Both the position numbers and the translations under genes were made by a program. Below, piece by piece: positions 38,090-47,761 of a DNA stretch of 64,000 nucleotides. The notes under the pieces were generated by a model. The model saw nothing but the letters and a program-made list of their open reading frames with translations. It was not told where the DNA came from and did not search any database. Origin of the DNA: Bradyrhizobium altum. Its GTDB lineage: Bacteria > Pseudomonadota > Alphaproteobacteria > Rhizobiales > Xanthobacteraceae. The stretch lies in contig NZ_JACMYP010000010.1 in assembly GCF_020889705.1 (NCBI RefSeq), positions 1 to 64,000 of the forward strand. Direction: 5' to 3'. The first letter of the stretch is position 1, and every line of letters starts with the position of its first letter.

Positions 38090-41038
38090 GTGCTTATCAA
38101 GCGCACACATCAGCATTCCGGATCCGACCGCCGCGGCTCTTTCGCAGACGTCCTCGCGAGCCAGACCAGTGGTCTCGATCGCCGCACCTTCCTGCGCCGG
38201 TCCGGTCTTGCGGGTGGCGCACTCGCGGCACTCGGCACCATGCCGGTTTTCGGCGTGCGCAAGGCGGATGCGGCCATGGCGGGTCCGCTGACCGCCGGCG
38301 CCACCGTCAAGAAAAGCATCTGTACGCATTGTTCGGTCGGATGCACCGTGACCGCGGAAGTGTTGAACGGAGTCTGGATCGGACAGGAGCCGAGCTGGGA
38401 TTCCCCCATCAATCGTGGATCTCATTGCGCAAAAGGTGCTTCCGTACGCGAGCTGGTGCATAGCGAGCGGCGTTTGCGCTATCCGATGAAGCTCGTGAAC
38501 GGGCAATGGACGCGCGTCTCGTGGGACACGGCGATCAACGAGATCGGCGACAAGATCTTCGAGATTCGCGAAAAATCGGGACCCGATTCCGTTTATTGGC
38601 TCGGATCGGCCAAAATGACCAACGAAGGCGCCTATCTGTTCCGCAAGCTCGGGGCGTTCTGGGGCACCAACAACACCGACCACCAGGCACGCATCTGCCA
38701 TTCGACCACCGTCACCGGCGTCGCCAATACCTGGGGCTACGGCGCGATGACCAACAGCTACAACGATATTCGCAATGCCAAGACCCAGATGATCATGGGC
38801 GGCAATCCGGCCGAGGCGCATCCGGTGTCGTTGCAGCATCTGCTCGAGGGCAAGGAGCTGCAAAAGGCCAACTTCATCGTCATCGACCCGCGCATGACGC
38901 GCACCGCGGCGCACGCGACGGAATATGTGCGGATGCGTCCGGGCACCGACATCCCGGTGCTCTACGGCATGATGTGGCACATCCTCCAGAACGGCTGGGA
39001 GGACAAGGAATTCATCCGACAGCGCGTCTACGGCTTCGACGATCTCCGCAAGGAAGTGGCGAAATGGAATCCGGAAGAGGTCGAGCGCGTCACCGGCATT
39101 CCCGGCGAACAGCTCAAGCGGGTCGCCAAGATGTTCGCCACCGAGAAGCCGGCAACCCTGATCTGGGCCATGGGCCAGACCCAGAAGACCGTCGGCACCG
39201 CCAATGTGCGGGCGAGCTGTATCCTGCTGCTCTTGACCGGCAATGTCGGCGGACCGGGCATGGGCGCCAACATCTTCCGCGGCCACGACAATGTGCAGGG
39301 CGCGACCGACGTTGGCCTCGATATCGTGACGTTGCCGTTCTACTACGGCCTTGCCGAAGGTGCGTGGAAGCACTGGTCGCGGGTTTGGGAGGTAGACTAT
39401 GACTTCCTGAAGTCGCGCTTCGACTCCAAGCAGATTATGGAAACCCCCGGCATTCCGTTGACCCGCTGGTTCGAGGCAGTGACGTTGCCCAAGGATCAGG
39501 TCGCGCAGAAAGACAATGTGAAGGCGGTGTTCGTGCAGGGACACGCCTCCAACAGCATCACCCGCATTCCTGAATCCCTCAATGGTCTGAAGGCGCTTGA
39601 GCTGCTCGTCATTGCCGACCCGCATCCAACGACCTGGGCCTCGCTCTCCGTCGAGGCGGGCCGCAAGGATGGCGTCTACATTCTGCCGGTCGCCACGCAA
39701 TTCGAATGCAAGGGGTCGCGCGTTGCCTCCAACCGCTCGCTGCAATGGGGCGAGCAGATCGTGAAGCCAATCTTCGAATCGAAGGACGATCTCGAGATCA
39801 TCTATCTGATGGCGAAGAAGTGCGGCTTCGCCGACCAGATGTTCAAGAACATCAAGGTCGAGAACAATCTGCCTGAGGCAGAAGATGTGCTGCGCGAGAT
39901 GAACCGCGGCAGCTGGTCGACCGGCTATTGCGGGCAATCGCCCGAGCGCCTCAAGGCGCACATGAAGAACCAGGCGAAGTTCGACATGCTGACGATGCGG
40001 GCGCCGAAGGACGATCCCGAGGTCGGCGGCGACTATTACGGCCTGCCTTGGCCATGCTGGGGATCACCGGACGTCAAGCATCCCGGCACGCCGCTACTCT
40101 ACAACACCAATCTGCACGTGATGGATGGCGGTGGCACATTCCGGCCGCGGTTCGGCATCGAGCGCGAGGAGAAGCTGCCGGACGGCACGACGCGAAAGGT
40201 GAGCCTGCTCGCGGATGGCTCGTACTCGTTAGGGTCGGGAATTCAGGACGGCTACCCGGAGTTCACGCTGGCGAGCCTGAAGAAGCTCGGCTGGGACGCC
40301 GAGCTCACCGAAGTGGAAAAGGCCGTGATCAACAAGATCAATCCCGCCAATCCGGACACGGTGTCGTGGGCGCTCGACCTGTCGGGAGGCATCCAGCGCG
40401 TGGCGCTGGCGCATGGCTGTGTTCCCTACGGCAACGGCAAGGCGCGCATGAATGCCTTCGGTTTGCCCGATCCGATTCCTGTTCACCGCGAGCCGATCTA
40501 CACGCCGCGCGTCGACCTCGTCGCCAAATATCCGACGCTGCCCGACGCCAAGCAGTTCCGGATGCCCAATATCGGGTTTTCCGTGCAGAAGGCAGCCGTG
40601 GAGAAGGGGATTGCCAAACAGTTTCCGCTCATCCTCTCGTCGGGCCGTCTGGTCGAGTATGAGGGCGGCGGCGAGGAGACGCGTACCAATCCGTGGCTTG
40701 CCGAGCTGCAGCAGGACATGTTCATCGAGATCAATCCCGCCGATGCTGCCGATCGCGGCGTCAAGGACGGCGGCTGGGTCTGGGTCACGGGTGCCGAAAA
40801 CAATTCCAGGGCGAGGATGAAAGCGCTCGTCACCGAGCGCGTCGGCAAGGGCGTCGCCTGGATGCCCTTCCATTTCGGCGGCTGGCTGGGGGGCAAGGAT
40901 CTTCGCGGCGCCTACCCGAAGGGTACCGATCCAATCGTTCTCGGCGAAAGCGCCAACACGATCACTACGTACGGATACGATCCCGCGACGGGCATGCAGG
41001 AGCCCAAGGTCACTCTTTGCCAGATCGCGGCGGCATAG
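38090..41038 (+). CDS. Formate dehydrogenase alpha subunit (molybdopterin, FDH3 type)
   Basis: A 982-residue Mo/W-bis-PGD enzyme oxidising formate to CO2. The twin-arginine signal is DRRTFLRRSGLAGGALAALG. The 4Fe-4S site is CTHCSVGCTVTAEV followed by CAKGAS. The active site ARICHSTTVTG carries cysteine (TGC, residue about 203) where E. coli FdnG has selenocysteine. PGD-binding motifs follow (GGNPAEAHPVSLQHLL, NVGGPGMGANIFRGHDNVQG). GTG 38090 is used as start. Expected to be periplasmic with the beta and gamma subunits. Confidence 0.93.
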   Translation: MLIKRTHQHSGSDRRGSFADVLASQTSGLDRRTFLRRSGLAGGALAALGTMPVFGVRKADAAMAGPLTAGATVKKSICTHCSVGCTVTAEVLNGVWIGQEPSWDSPINRGSHCAKGASVRELVHSERRLRYPMKLVNGQWTRVSWDTAINEIGDKIFEIREKSGPDSVYWLGSAKMTNEGAYLFRKLGAFWGTNNTDHQARICHSTTVTGVANTWGYGAMTNSYNDIRNAKTQMIMGGNPAEAHPVSLQHLLEGKELQKANFIVIDPRMTRTAAHATEYVRMRPGTDIPVLYGMMWHILQNGWEDKEFIRQRVYGFDDLRKEVAKWNPEEVERVTGIPGEQLKRVAKMFATEKPATLIWAMGQTQKTVGTANVRASCILLLLTGNVGGPGMGANIFRGHDNVQGATDVGLDIVTLPFYYGLAEGAWKHWSRVWEVDYDFLKSRFDSKQIMETPGIPLTRWFEAVTLPKDQVAQKDNVKAVFVQGHASNSITRIPESLNGLKALELLVIADPHPTTWASLSVEAGRKDGVYILPVATQFECKGSRVASNRSLQWGEQIVKPIFESKDDLEIIYLMAKKCGFADQMFKNIKVENNLPEAEDVLREMNRGSWSTGYCGQSPERLKAHMKNQAKFDMLTMRAPKDDPEVGGDYYGLPWPCWGSPDVKHPGTPLLYNTNLHVMDGGGTFRPRFGIEREEKLPDGTTRKVSLLADGSYSLGSGIQDGYPEFTLASLKKLGWDAELTEVEKAVINKINPANPDTVSWALDLSGGIQRVALAHGCVPYGNGKARMNAFGLPDPIPVHREPIYTPRVDLVAKYPTLPDAKQFRMPNIGFSVQKAAVEKGIAKQFPLILSSGRLVEYEGGGEETRTNPWLAELQQDMFIEINPADAADRGVKDGGWVWVTGAENNSRARMKALVTERVGKGVAWMPFHFGGWLGGKDLRGAYPKGTDPIVLGESANTITTYGYDPATGMQEPKVTLCQIAAA

Positions 41039-41050
41039 GGAGCAACGACG

Positions 41051-41647
41051 ATGGCACGTATGAAATTTCTCTGCGACGCCGACCGTTGCATCGAATGCAA
41101 CGCCTGCGTCACGGCCTGCAAGAACGAGCATGAGGTACCCTGGGGCATCAACAGGCGCCGGGTCGTCACCATCAATGACGGCAAGCCCGGTGAGCGCTCG
41201 GTCACGATGGCCTGCATGCATTGCACGGACGCGCCCTGTGCGGCCGTGTGTCCGGTGAACTGCTTCTACACCACCGCCGATGGCGTGGTGCTGCACTCCA
41301 AAGATCTCTGCATCGGTTGCGGCTATTGCTTCTACGCCTGTCCGTTCGGAGCGCCGCAATATCCCAAAGTTGGAAACTTCGGCTCGCGCGGCAAGATGGA
41401 CAAATGCACCTACTGCGCCGGTGGCCCTGAGGCCGACGGCAGCAAGGAGGAATACGAGAAGTACGGTGCGAACCGGCTCGCCGAGGGCAAGCTGCCACTC
41501 TGTGCCGAGATGTGCTCGACCAAGTCACTGCTCGCCGGTGACGGCGAGATCATCGCCCAGATCTACAAGGAACGCGTGATGAAACGCGGCTACGGCTCGG
41601 GTGCCTGGGGTTGGAAGACCGCCTATCGCGAGTCGATTGAATCCTGA
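41051..41647 (+). CDS. Formate dehydrogenase beta subunit (FDH3 type, four 4Fe-4S)
   Basis: A 198-residue ferredoxin-type subunit: CDADRCIECNACVTACKNEH, CMHCTDAPCAAVCPVNCFY, CIGCGYCFYACPFGAPQYP and CTYCAGGPEADGSKEEYEKY, later CAEMCSTKSLL. It relays electrons from the alpha subunit to the cytochrome b. It has no export signal and should be carried with alpha. Thirteen bases lie between alpha stop and this ATG. Confidence 0.92.
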   Translation: MARMKFLCDADRCIECNACVTACKNEHEVPWGINRRRVVTINDGKPGERSVTMACMHCTDAPCAAVCPVNCFYTTADGVVLHSKDLCIGCGYCFYACPFGAPQYPKVGNFGSRGKMDKCTYCAGGPEADGSKEEYEKYGANRLAEGKLPLCAEMCSTKSLLAGDGEIIAQIYKERVMKRGYGSGAWGWKTAYRESIES

Positions 41648-41688
41648 TGGAGGCCGCCGTCACGTGGCGTAAATGCCGGGAGGAGTTC

Positions 41689-42696
41689 ATGTCGTCATTT
41701 GGAAGGGTCATTCGCCTCGCTATCGGTGGGTGGGCATTGCTTCTGTTGATCACGGCGGCACCGGCACCGTCACTGGCCCAGCAGATCAACCCGACCGCGA
41801 GTTCGGTCAACGAGCGGCAGTTGCTGCAGGAGGCGGACCGGATCCAGGGCCGCGTCAGCATCCCCGACCAGCGTTCCAGCGTGCTTATGCAGCCGGCTGG
41901 CCGTGAGTGGCGTGAATTCCGCAACGTTGTGCTCCGCTGGATCGGTGGCGTCGCTATCGTCGGCATGATGGCGGTTCTCGTGATCTTCTATCTCACCCGT
42001 GGCATGGTCCGTCTGGAGAGCGGACGATCCGGCCGTACGATCGTGCGCTTCGACACTTTTGAGCGTTTCGTGCACTGGATGACAGCGACCTGCTTCATCA
42101 TTTTGGCGATCTCCGGACTGAATATCACCTTCGGTCGGCCGGTGCTGCTGCCGCTGATCGGCTTCGAGGCCTTCTCGGAGTGGTCGCAATGGGCCAAATA
42201 TGCCCACAACTATCTGAGCTTCCCGTTCACCATCGGCGTCGTCCTGATCTTCCTGATGTGGATCGGCGGCAATATCCCGAACAAGGTGGATGTTGCCTGG
42301 ATCAGGCGGGGAGGGGGCATTGTCGGCCATGATCATCCGCCGGCCTATCGCTTCAATGCCGGCCAGAAGATGATCTATTGGATCGTCGTGATCGGCGGCG
42401 GCCTGGTTGCCGTTACGGGATACCAGCTGATGTTCCCGTTCTATGTCACTGGGATCGAGGGAATGCAGCTGGCCCAGATCGTCCACTCCGTAGTGGCCGT
42501 GCTGTTCGTCGCGACGATGATCGCGCACATCTATATCGGTACGATTGGAATGGAAGGTGCGTTCGAGGCCATGGGCTCAGGTGAGGTCGACGTCAACTGG
42601 GCGCGCGAACACCACAGCCTCTGGCTCGATCAGCAGATGGCGCGAACGGGAACGGGCGGTAGCCAGCCACAACCCGCAAAGGCGGCAGCCGAGTGA
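41689..42696 (+). CDS. Formate dehydrogenase gamma subunit (cytochrome b)
   Basis: From ATG 41689 after GGGAGGAG, a 335-residue membrane protein. It has a cleavable-looking signal (LAIGGWALLLLITAAPAPSL), a linker, then four membrane helices (IGGVAIVGMMAVLVIFYLT, WMTATCFIILAISGLNITF, FTIGVVLIFLMWIGG, IYWIVVIGGGLVAVTGYQL). Histidines in RFVHWMTATC, KYAHNYLSF, HSVVAVLF and AHIYIGT fit b-type haem ligation and quinone reduction. The longer GTG/ATG start at 41647 is less likely. Confidence 0.9.
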   Translation: MSSFGRVIRLAIGGWALLLLITAAPAPSLAQQINPTASSVNERQLLQEADRIQGRVSIPDQRSSVLMQPAGREWREFRNVVLRWIGGVAIVGMMAVLVIFYLTRGMVRLESGRSGRTIVRFDTFERFVHWMTATCFIILAISGLNITFGRPVLLPLIGFEAFSEWSQWAKYAHNYLSFPFTIGVVLIFLMWIGGNIPNKVDVAWIRRGGGIVGHDHPPAYRFNAGQKMIYWIVVIGGGLVAVTGYQLMFPFYVTGIEGMQLAQIVHSVVAVLFVATMIAHIYIGTIGMEGAFEAMGSGEVDVNWAREHHSLWLDQQMARTGTGGSQPQPAKAAAE

Positions 42697-42733
42697 GACG
42701 GTGAGACAGATCATTCGAAGCGGATGGTCTGCT

Positions 42734-42949
42734 TCACTGTGCCGGCTCTCTCGCAAATACGACAGAGCGGTCCTGGATATCCTGATCGGGCAATTTACTT
42801 GCCTGGCCTGTCTGCAATTCTTGAATAGATGGCATACCGCTCCGTCCAAAATGGAGGAGTGCGTGCGATCTCAGTACGCCGGTGGCTGTACCGACGAGAA
42901 GCAAGGTCGCAATGAGCGAGAGCATGAGGCGTTTCATGCGCATCTCCAT
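42734..42949 (-). CDS. Small exported protein
   Basis: A 71-residue frame: MKRLMLSLIATLLLVGTATG is a signal peptide or anchor, followed by LRSHALLHFGRSGMPSIQEL and KLPDQDIQDRSVVFAREPAQ. It faces the formate dehydrogenase operon tail-to-tail. Start could be ATG 42949 or the third methionine. Unknown function. Confidence 0.6.
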   Translation of the reverse strand: MEMRMKRLMLSLIATLLLVGTATGVLRSHALLHFGRSGMPSIQELQTGQASKLPDQDIQDRSVVFAREPAQ

Positions 42950-43820
42950 CTGCCATTTCCACCCGGTACGACGGATACACGTAGATTGTCTTGCCGGATG
43001 TGAGCCACTTCACAGCCACAGTCGCTGAATCGACCCGCCCCGCGAGGCCGCGGTACGAAGCGAGGCAACGAGATGAGCTCGATCGATCTCGCGCCAACAC
43101 GCTCCGCAAGCTCTATTGAGATTCAGGTTGCGATCTCGATGAAAGCTAAATCGGCGTTCGCGCGGCAGATAAAGCGCTGCCGGCGGCCGCTTAGGCCCGG
43201 CCTCTGGGTAGATCGTCTAGGCTGCAGCGTGGCTAAGAGAGCCTGTTTTGGAAGCCGCCACGGATCACATAGGTGCGGCATGAACGCGCAATTTATACTC
43301 ACATTGCTGGATGAGTATAACCGATCCGCTTTCCCGACTTGAGGGCCCTGATGCATCCTGTGCGAGTGACGTGTGCACCCTCGCTCTCATGCGTGCCGTG
43401 GGCACTGATAATCCGAAGAAGCGATTTCCTCTTCCAATTCATGCATATATGGTCCTAGACAATTCATGCATATAGCTTAGATCGCAAGTTTGCCACAGCC
43501 CCATGATGGATTGGAGCGAGAGTTCAAATTCCACAATGGGTTAGAAGTCGGCGTGTGCACGACGTGTGCACCGGGAGATCAAGAAAAATCTGTTTGAGGC
43601 CAGCGTCAGCGTTCGTCCCCGGAAGTTGATTGATGTCCAGGGAAGCGTGAACGGCCCTGAGAGTGAAGCGGCGGAGCAGGGATCATCACCGAGCTTTGAA
43701 CCGCCTCAGCAGAGCTTGGCGTTCGAAGAGACTCAAGAAATACGGTGAACGCGAAAGGTGGTGTTGGGAGTTTGAGTGACTCCAGTGGCTCTTTCACGCG
43801 GAGATGTGCGAAGTTGTCAA
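42950..43820. other. Gene-poor stretch
   Basis: No supported gene; frames are short or arginine-rich. It holds the direct repeat at 43435-43474 and ends next to a cyclase remnant. Confidence 0.4.
43435..43474. repeat. Tandem 15-bp repeats CAATTCATGCATATA
   Basis: Exact copies at 43435-43449 and 43460-43474, 25 bases apart start to start, each with the palindrome ATGCAT. Could be a paired operator in otherwise empty DNA. Confidence 0.45.
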
Positions 43821-44220
43821 TTACGAAACAGAAGATGAGATGCAGATGCCGTCGGGGACTGCAATGCTTTCAAGACGCGCAGCGATATTGACGCCCTCTC
43901 CGAATATGTCGTGGGGCTCGACGATTACGTCGCCGATATTGACGCCCACGCGGAAGGCGATATGGGCGTCTTCCGGATCGGCAGCCGTCAGTTCGTGGAT
44001 GCGGGATTGAAACCGCAATGCCGCTCGAACACTCTGCCAAGAACCCGTCTCCGGTGTTCTTCACGACACGGCCGCCGTGATCGGCAATAGCGGGCTCAAC
44101 GTCACTTGCGAGAAGTTTGCTCAGCTTGGCGTGCGTAGCCTCTTCGTCATAGTGCATGAGCCGCGAATAACCGGCGACATCGGCGGCCATTATGGCCGAC
44201 AGCCTTCTTTCCGACCTGGC
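43821..44220 (-). pseudogene. Class III adenylate/guanylate cyclase, frameshifted remnant
   Basis: The frame begins ERRLSAIMAADVAGYSRLM, then EPAIADHGGRVVKNTGDGF and LAE. It shifts near 44010 to RFQSRIHELTAADPEDAHIA, FRVGVNIGDVIVEPHDIFG and GVNIAARLESIAVPDGICIS, where it stops. This is the class III cyclase catalytic core with the metal-binding DVAGYSRLM and VNIGD regions. No start codon precedes it and the usual C-terminal TPR part is missing. Confidence 0.75.
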
Positions 44221-44355
44221 TTCTCCTGCACCATGGCCCCGCGATCCAAGCTATGCCGATTGTACGACGGACAAGCCGTCCCGCCAACGGTCTTGGCGAA
44301 GGTGCCCGCGAGGCCGCCGATCAGCTATCGGCCCGAACGGGCGGTACCAACTCTA

Positions 44356-44381
44356 GGAACAGTCGATGTTCACCGGGCGTT
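44356..44381 (+). promoter_or_regulatory. EcfG-type stress promoter
   Basis: GGAAC, 17 nt, CGTT, 57 bases before the ATG at 44439. Confidence 0.6.
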
Positions 44382-44438
44382 AGCGCTCAAGCAGGAAGTC
44401 CGCTTGGTGTCTGTGACCGACCCAAGGAGGCTTGCCGC

Positions 44439-44654
44439 ATGACTGACGAAAGCTCTGATGCACCTACTGCCACACCCGAGGAGCGAATAGACCGAGCTTC
44501 GGAAGCGGTCCGGCGGATGGCCCAAGACGACGCGTTGCAACATTTCCCACAGCATGATCGGTGGCTGCACTATTTGAGTGAAACGACCCGGGCAGTTCCG
44601 CTTCAGTCGCTTGCTGTCGCATTCTTTCTTGGTGCGTTCCTAGCTCGTCGGTAG
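44439..44654 (+). CDS. Small protein with C-terminal membrane helix
   Basis: ATG 44439 follows AAGGAGG. A 71-residue protein: MTDESSDAPTATPEERIDRA, SEAVRRMAQDDALQHFPQHD, then VPLQSLAVAFFLGAFLARR. The layout, an acidic helix and a short C-terminal hydrophobic helix, recalls ElaB/YqjD-type tail-anchored stress proteins. An EcfG-type promoter lies upstream. Confidence 0.72.
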   Translation: MTDESSDAPTATPEERIDRASEAVRRMAQDDALQHFPQHDRWLHYLSETTRAVPLQSLAVAFFLGAFLARR

Positions 44655-44827
44655 CCCGAATATTCCGGTTGCTCGATGACTTTGCTCACGTCAGGTTCAT
44701 CTATCCCATCCGCCCGATTGCACCGCAAGGCATGCCAGCGCTGCACTGACAGCCATGCGCCTCTGCCGTCCAAGGTAAATGCGGATGGTTTTCGCTGACC
44801 CAACCTAGGCCGAAGCAGATTGGACAA

Positions 44828-45028
44828 TTAGGCTTGGTCATTCGTTTTGTCGGGAAGGCCTAGTTCCTTGCGGACCGCGGCGGCGGAGTTGCCGACCTTC
44901 TCGACCGCCTTCTGAAGGTCATCCTTCGAGACGCCAAGCGCACGGGTCCAGTACTTAACCTCGTGTGGTTCGTGCATGTTGATCTTCGAGCGGTCAGGCT
45001 GAAGGCGGTTCGTAAGATTGTCTGGCAT
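44828..45028 (-). CDS. DUF3606 protein
   Basis: From ATG 45028: MPDNLTNRLQPDRSKINMHE, PHEVKYWTRALGVSKDDLQK, AVEKVGNSAAAVRKELGL. This is a textbook DUF3606 sequence (66 residues), a family known from general-stress regulons. An EcfG-type promoter lies 95 bases upstream. The longer start at 45133 is not needed. Confidence 0.88.
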   Translation of the reverse strand: MPDNLTNRLQPDRSKINMHEPHEVKYWTRALGVSKDDLQKAVEKVGNSAAAVRKELGLPDKTNDQA

Positions 45029-45122
45029 GCCTCTTATCCCAGAATAAAAAGTTGCGGCCGGGTGTCTTGGTCCAAAGATCAGGCTATGGCCGGGCGGTTT
45101 GAAAAGTGGCCGTCGCGGCAGT

Positions 45123-45148
45123 AACGTCGCCATCCCAAAGCTAGTTCC
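45123..45148 (-). promoter_or_regulatory. EcfG-type stress promoter of DUF3606 gene
   Basis: On the minus strand GGAAC, 17 nt, CGTT. Confidence 0.65.
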
Positions 45149-45150
45149 TA

Positions 45151-46022
45151 CTAGCGCTTCGACAGACCCCTAAACGAACTAGCCCGAAGAAGTCCTTCGG
45201 ACGTGATGCTGCGGTACTCGACATCAGCATAGAACTTCGGCTCAACCCAGGTCGCCTTCGGCTTTCTGATCGGCCGGGTCAGCTTAGACTTCGGACTAAC
45301 AACCGTGTCGAGTTGCTTGCGGATTTGGCTGGAGACGGTGCGCGACCAGCCGGTGCCAACCTTGCCCATATACACCAGTTCTCGGCCGTCTTGCTTACGA
45401 GATAGAGCGCGGGCACACCCGTTGAGTCCTTTACGAACCCAACCACTGGAAACTTTTCGCGCTGAACCGCCTTGACCTTCAGCCAACCGTCATTGCGGTC
45501 GGAGCGGTAGGGCGCGTCTGCCTTCTTCGAGACGATGCCTTCGTAGTTCAGCTTGCTCGCGTGCTCGAACAGCTCTTGCCCATCGCCTTCTAGGTGCTCG
45601 CTATACAGGACCGGAGGGTTGAGTTCGTAGGCGTCGAACAAGCCACGTAGCATCCAGTTGCGTTCGATCTGCGGCAGCTTCCGCAGGTCTTGCCCATCGA
45701 GCCATAGAAGATCGAAGGCGTAATACAGCAAGCGATCCTGACTGCCTCTTGCAAGGTCGGCTTGCAGTTCGCCGAAGTTGGTACGGCCCTCAAGAACAAC
45801 GACGACTTCGCCATCGATGATAGCCTGGCCCGGGATGTCGAAAGCCCTAGCGATGACCGCGAACCGCTTGGTCCAATCGAGGCCGTTGCGGGTGTACGCC
45901 TTGGCCTTCCCTTGGTTCAGGTGAAGCTGAACCCGATAGCCATCGTATTTGATCTCGTGGTTGCCGGACTTGGGCGCTTTGCTCCGGAGCGTGGCGAGTT
46001 GCGGCTTGATGAAGCCCGGCAT
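45151..46022 (-). pseudogene. ATP-dependent DNA ligase (LigD ligase-domain type), frameshifted
   Basis: From ATG 46022: MPGFIKPQLATLRSKAPKSG, then HEIKYDGYRVQLHLNQGKAK with the adenylated lysine of motif I (KYDG), AIIDGEVVVVLEGRTNFGEL (motif III) and YEGIVSKKADAPYRSDRNDG (motif IV). Near 45395 the frame changes to KQDGRELVYMGKVGTGWSRT and KATWVEPKFYADVEYRSIT, the OB domain, ending at 45151. No polymerase or nuclease domain is attached. One indel separates the domains. The ligase would serve end joining with Ku (58433-59278). Confidence 0.8.
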
Positions 46023-46079
46023 CTTGATGCCTTGGGGACGCTTAAGCGGCAAGGTCGGCGCCACCAGGAAATCGACCAA

Positions 46080-47048
46080 TTAGACGGGCACAGAAATTTC
46101 GCAGACCAGTCCATCTTTGCGCCATTCAAAGTAAACCTTCCCCTTTAGCTGGGTGATCATCCCTTCAATGATACGGCTACCAACACCTTTTTGCGTGGGT
46201 GCCTGCGCGGTTGGACCACCCGTCTCTGTCCAGCAAAGACGCAATTGACGGTCAGCCGCATCCGACCATTCCAGGTGAACATGGCCGTTGGGGTGTGACA
46301 AAGCACCGTACTTCGCAGCGTTGGTCGCCAGCTCGTGCAGCGTCATGGCAATTGCCTGAGCGATGCCGGGTTCCAACACGATTTGCGGTCCGTCTATCCG
46401 CAGTCGCTTCGCAGAATACGGAGCCAGTTCCTGTTCGGCGATCGCCGATAGATCGGCACCGATCCAGCGCGTCGTGACGAAGAGTGAGCAAACCTTTGCA
46501 AGCGCGTCGATGCGCCCAACGATCGTCCGTTTGAGATCTTCCGGCGAGCTTGATTGAGAAAGATTAACCGCCGCCAGAACGCTCGCAAGCATGTTTTTGC
46601 TTCGGTGTTCGGCCTCGCGCGCCAATGTCGCGATCAGCTCGTGATTCTTCTTTTGCTCGGTGATATCTCTCGCGATCTTTGATGCACCAACGATTTTGCC
46701 ATTGGCATCTTTGACAGGAGAAACGGTCAGCGAAACGACGATCAGGCTTCCATGCTTAGTCTGCCGAATGGTCTCAAAATGGTCGATGCGCTCACCTCGC
46801 CTTACGCGCGTGAGAATTTCGCGTTCTTCGCTTTGCCGGTCCTCGGGGATCACAAGTGTAATGGGTCGACCGATCGCCTCGTCGGGCGAGTAGCCGAAAA
46901 TGCGTTCGGCGCCCCTGTTCCAACTCCTAATAATGCCGTCGAGATTCTTACTCACAATTGCGTCGTCGCTTGACTCGACAATGGAGGCCAGCCATCGCAG
47001 TTGTTGCTCGCTTTCGCGAAGCGCAGTTTCGACTTCTCTGTGTTTCAA
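46080..47048 (-). CDS. PAS-HWE histidine kinase
   Basis: I place the start at TTG 47048 because AAGGAGG lies 6 bases before it; the frame upstream is unlike coding. A coiled helix (HREVETALRESEQQLRWL) leads into PAS (IVESSDDAIVSKNLDGIIRS, WNRGAERIFGYSPDEAIG) with a PAC tail. The kinase has H-box AREAEHRSKNMLASVLAAV, ATP-binding LHELATNAAKYGALSHPNG and final WTETGGPTAQAPTQKGVGS. HWE kinases of this type commonly feed the PhyR general-stress pathway. The broken ligase frame follows directly. Confidence 0.82.
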   Translation of the reverse strand: MKHREVETALRESEQQLRWLASIVESSDDAIVSKNLDGIIRSWNRGAERIFGYSPDEAIGRPITLVIPEDRQSEEREILTRVRRGERIDHFETIRQTKHGSLIVVSLTVSPVKDANGKIVGASKIARDITEQKKNHELIATLAREAEHRSKNMLASVLAAVNLSQSSSPEDLKRTIVGRIDALAKVCSLFVTTRWIGADLSAIAEQELAPYSAKRLRIDGPQIVLEPGIAQAIAMTLHELATNAAKYGALSHPNGHVHLEWSDAADRQLRLCWTETGGPTAQAPTQKGVGSRIIEGMITQLKGKVYFEWRKDGLVCEISVPV

Positions 47049-47306
47049 AATCGCCTCCTTGCTGGGGTGCGTCCAGCAGGGCGTGCCCCTGGCGGAAAGA
47101 TCATACAACAAATGCTTCTGCCCGCACGCCGAGTTCGCTGGGTCATCGCAGGCATCCCTCGTGACGGCGTCGCGTGTCGACTTTGCCCTTGAAAGGGGAC
47201 ATCCCGGATTTATACTGCACGCGCCCTAAGGCGGCTCCATTTTGCAGTCTTGACTCATTGTTCGTGTTTCGTTCTTATGGGGCTCGTCGCGAAATCAGAG
47301 CGAATT

Positions 47307-47537
47307 ATGCCTACGCTCGAATTCGTCCGCTCGGAGATCGAGCGCATGCGCGTGCAGGTCGGCCGCCAGCGCAAGGAAATCCTTCAGCTCCAGAGAGCCG
47401 GTATCCCGACCAGCTCGGCCGAGGCGCTGCTGCAACGGATGCTCGACAAGATCGACATGCTTTGTGCTGACCGCGACCGCATGAAAGCTGCACTGCCGAA
47501 GCCAAAAGGCAAGGTTCTGGGAGGTCGGTCATGGTGA
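47307..47537 (+). CDS. Small coiled-coil protein
   Basis: ATG 47307: MPTLEFVRSEIERMRVQVGR, QRKEILQLQRAGIPTSSAEA, LLQRMLDKIDMLCADRDRMK. A helical 76-residue protein of a type frequent in Bradyrhizobium. Its end overlaps the next gene start by 7 bases. Confidence 0.7.
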   Translation: MPTLEFVRSEIERMRVQVGRQRKEILQLQRAGIPTSSAEALLQRMLDKIDMLCADRDRMKAALPKPKGKVLGGRSW

Positions 47538-47761
47538 ACGACCGTCCGCAGTGGTTCGATGATTGGGAAAATCCGCCGCCGTTTGTCAGGGCGCTAAACG
47601 AAGTTCGGCAACTCTCCACTCGTGAAGGCTGGTGCTATCACCATGTTCAGGCCGTCCAGGTTGCCATTGATCAATACGCCGAAGCCGCTCACGGCAACCG
47701 CGAATTCTTTTTGAACCGGCCTTACAGTATTGGCCCTACTGGAACGAAAGATGTCCCATAG
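47531..47761 (+). CDS. Small conserved protein
   Basis: ATG 47531: MVNDRPQWFDDWENPPPFVR, ALNEVRQLSTREGWCYHHVQ, VAIDQYAEAAHGNREFFLNR. A 76-residue soluble protein coupled to the preceding gene; the pair recurs in related genomes by my recollection. Function unknown. Confidence 0.7.
   Translation: MVNDRPQWFDDWENPPPFVRALNEVRQLSTREGWCYHHVQAVQVAIDQYAEAAHGNREFFLNRPYSIGPTGTKDVP

Noticed and set aside
38690-38704. Possible selenocysteine in formate dehydrogenase
   Set aside because: The active-site codon is TGC, not TGA; no SECIS-like element is needed. The enzyme is a cysteine variant.
38066-39961. A 631-codon minus-strand frame opposite formate dehydrogenase alpha
   Set aside because: It lies entirely antisense to a clear molybdoenzyme gene and has His/Arg-rich shadow composition; similar long antisense frames at 40229-41359, 3793-4356 and 19703-21004 were discarded for the same reason.
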